A stretch of 6,034 bases of DNA from positions 1-6,034 of the forward strand of contig CAZTLA010000185.1 of NCBI GenBank assembly GCA_964614365.1, written 5' to 3'. The notes beneath the pieces are model-generated. The model was not told the origin of the DNA, did no database searches, and was given only the letters and a program-made list of their open reading frames with translations. The stretch is from JACQWR01 sp964614365 (GTDB taxonomy: Bacteria; Desulfobacterota; Syntrophia; Syntrophales; JACQWR01). The position numbers and the translations under genes were made by a program. Below are positions 5,940-6,034 of the stretch, in pieces. The first letter of the stretch is position 1. Each line of letters begins with the position of its first letter.

Positions 5940-6034
5940 GGCTTCGTGAAAAGCGCCAGAGGCAAGGCGCGCGAAGCATGAGGAATGAGACGTACATTTA
6001 GCGTACGTCGCAGTGACTCATGATGAAGCGCAAC
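5940..6034. repeat. Hairpin-rich intergenic repeat element (MITE-like), partial at window edge
   Basis: No coding frame was recognised here. GCGCC (5953-5957) pairs with GGCGC (5966-5970). GACGTAC (5989-5995) pairs perfectly with GTACGTC (6003-6009) around a 7-nt loop, and outside it CATGAG (5977-5982) pairs with CTCATG (6017-6022), giving a nested imperfect hairpin. The left edge GGCTTCGTGAAAAG resembles one end of dispersed intergenic repeats I remember from Desulfobacterota and Syntrophales genomes, whose other end is its inverse complement; that end would lie past 6034. The dispersed nature is recalled, not shown, because there is only one copy in the window. It sits directly upstream of recN and so could carry or displace its promoter. 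Confidence 0.55.

Noticed and set aside
5913..6034. SOS (LexA) box upstream of recN
   Set aside because: I looked for CTGT-N8-ACAG and GAAC-type LexA sites by eye and found none; the visible palindrome (5989-6009) does not match a LexA consensus I know.

Overview
All six recognisable genes lie on the minus strand, so the window is read from high to low coordinates. The set and order (recN, a short ArgA-like acetyltransferase, mltA, then an HU protein, trpS and scpA) together with the protein sequences suggest a Gram-negative anaerobe of the Desulfobacterota (former Deltaproteobacteria), possibly near the Syntrophales. This is an inference from remembered family sequences, not a search. The lipoprotein murein hydrolase implies an outer membrane. 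A run of ten N inside mltA points to a draft or metagenome assembly.

Layout from upstream to downstream on the minus strand. Positions 6034-5940 hold part of a hairpin-rich, non-coding, repeat-like element just upstream of recN. recN (5912-4200), the acetyltransferase (4184-3726) and mltA (3726-2473) are packed with 15-nt and 1-nt-overlap junctions and look like one operon. Positions 2472-2107 form a non-coding interval with several inverted repeats, some mutually exclusive, and one weak promoter candidate. The HU gene follows (2079-1807) and is closed by a strong hairpin (1777-1737). trpS (1673-672) and scpA (682 to the window edge) overlap by 11 nt and form a second operon whose next gene, expected to be scpB, is outside the window.

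Functionally the window is housekeeping: DNA double-strand break repair (RecN), amino-acid N-acetylation probably for arginine synthesis, peptidoglycan turnover (MltA), nucleoid architecture (HU), tRNA charging (TrpRS) and chromosome condensation (ScpA). I found no defence system, phage, insertion-sequence transposase, CRISPR array, tRNA or rRNA, and no convincing undescribed multi-gene system. The points most worth a second look are the repeat element upstream of recN, the four-cysteine iron-sulfur signature in TrpRS, the competing hairpins in the HU upstream region, and the N gap in mltA, which probably hides overlapping contig ends rather than missing sequence.
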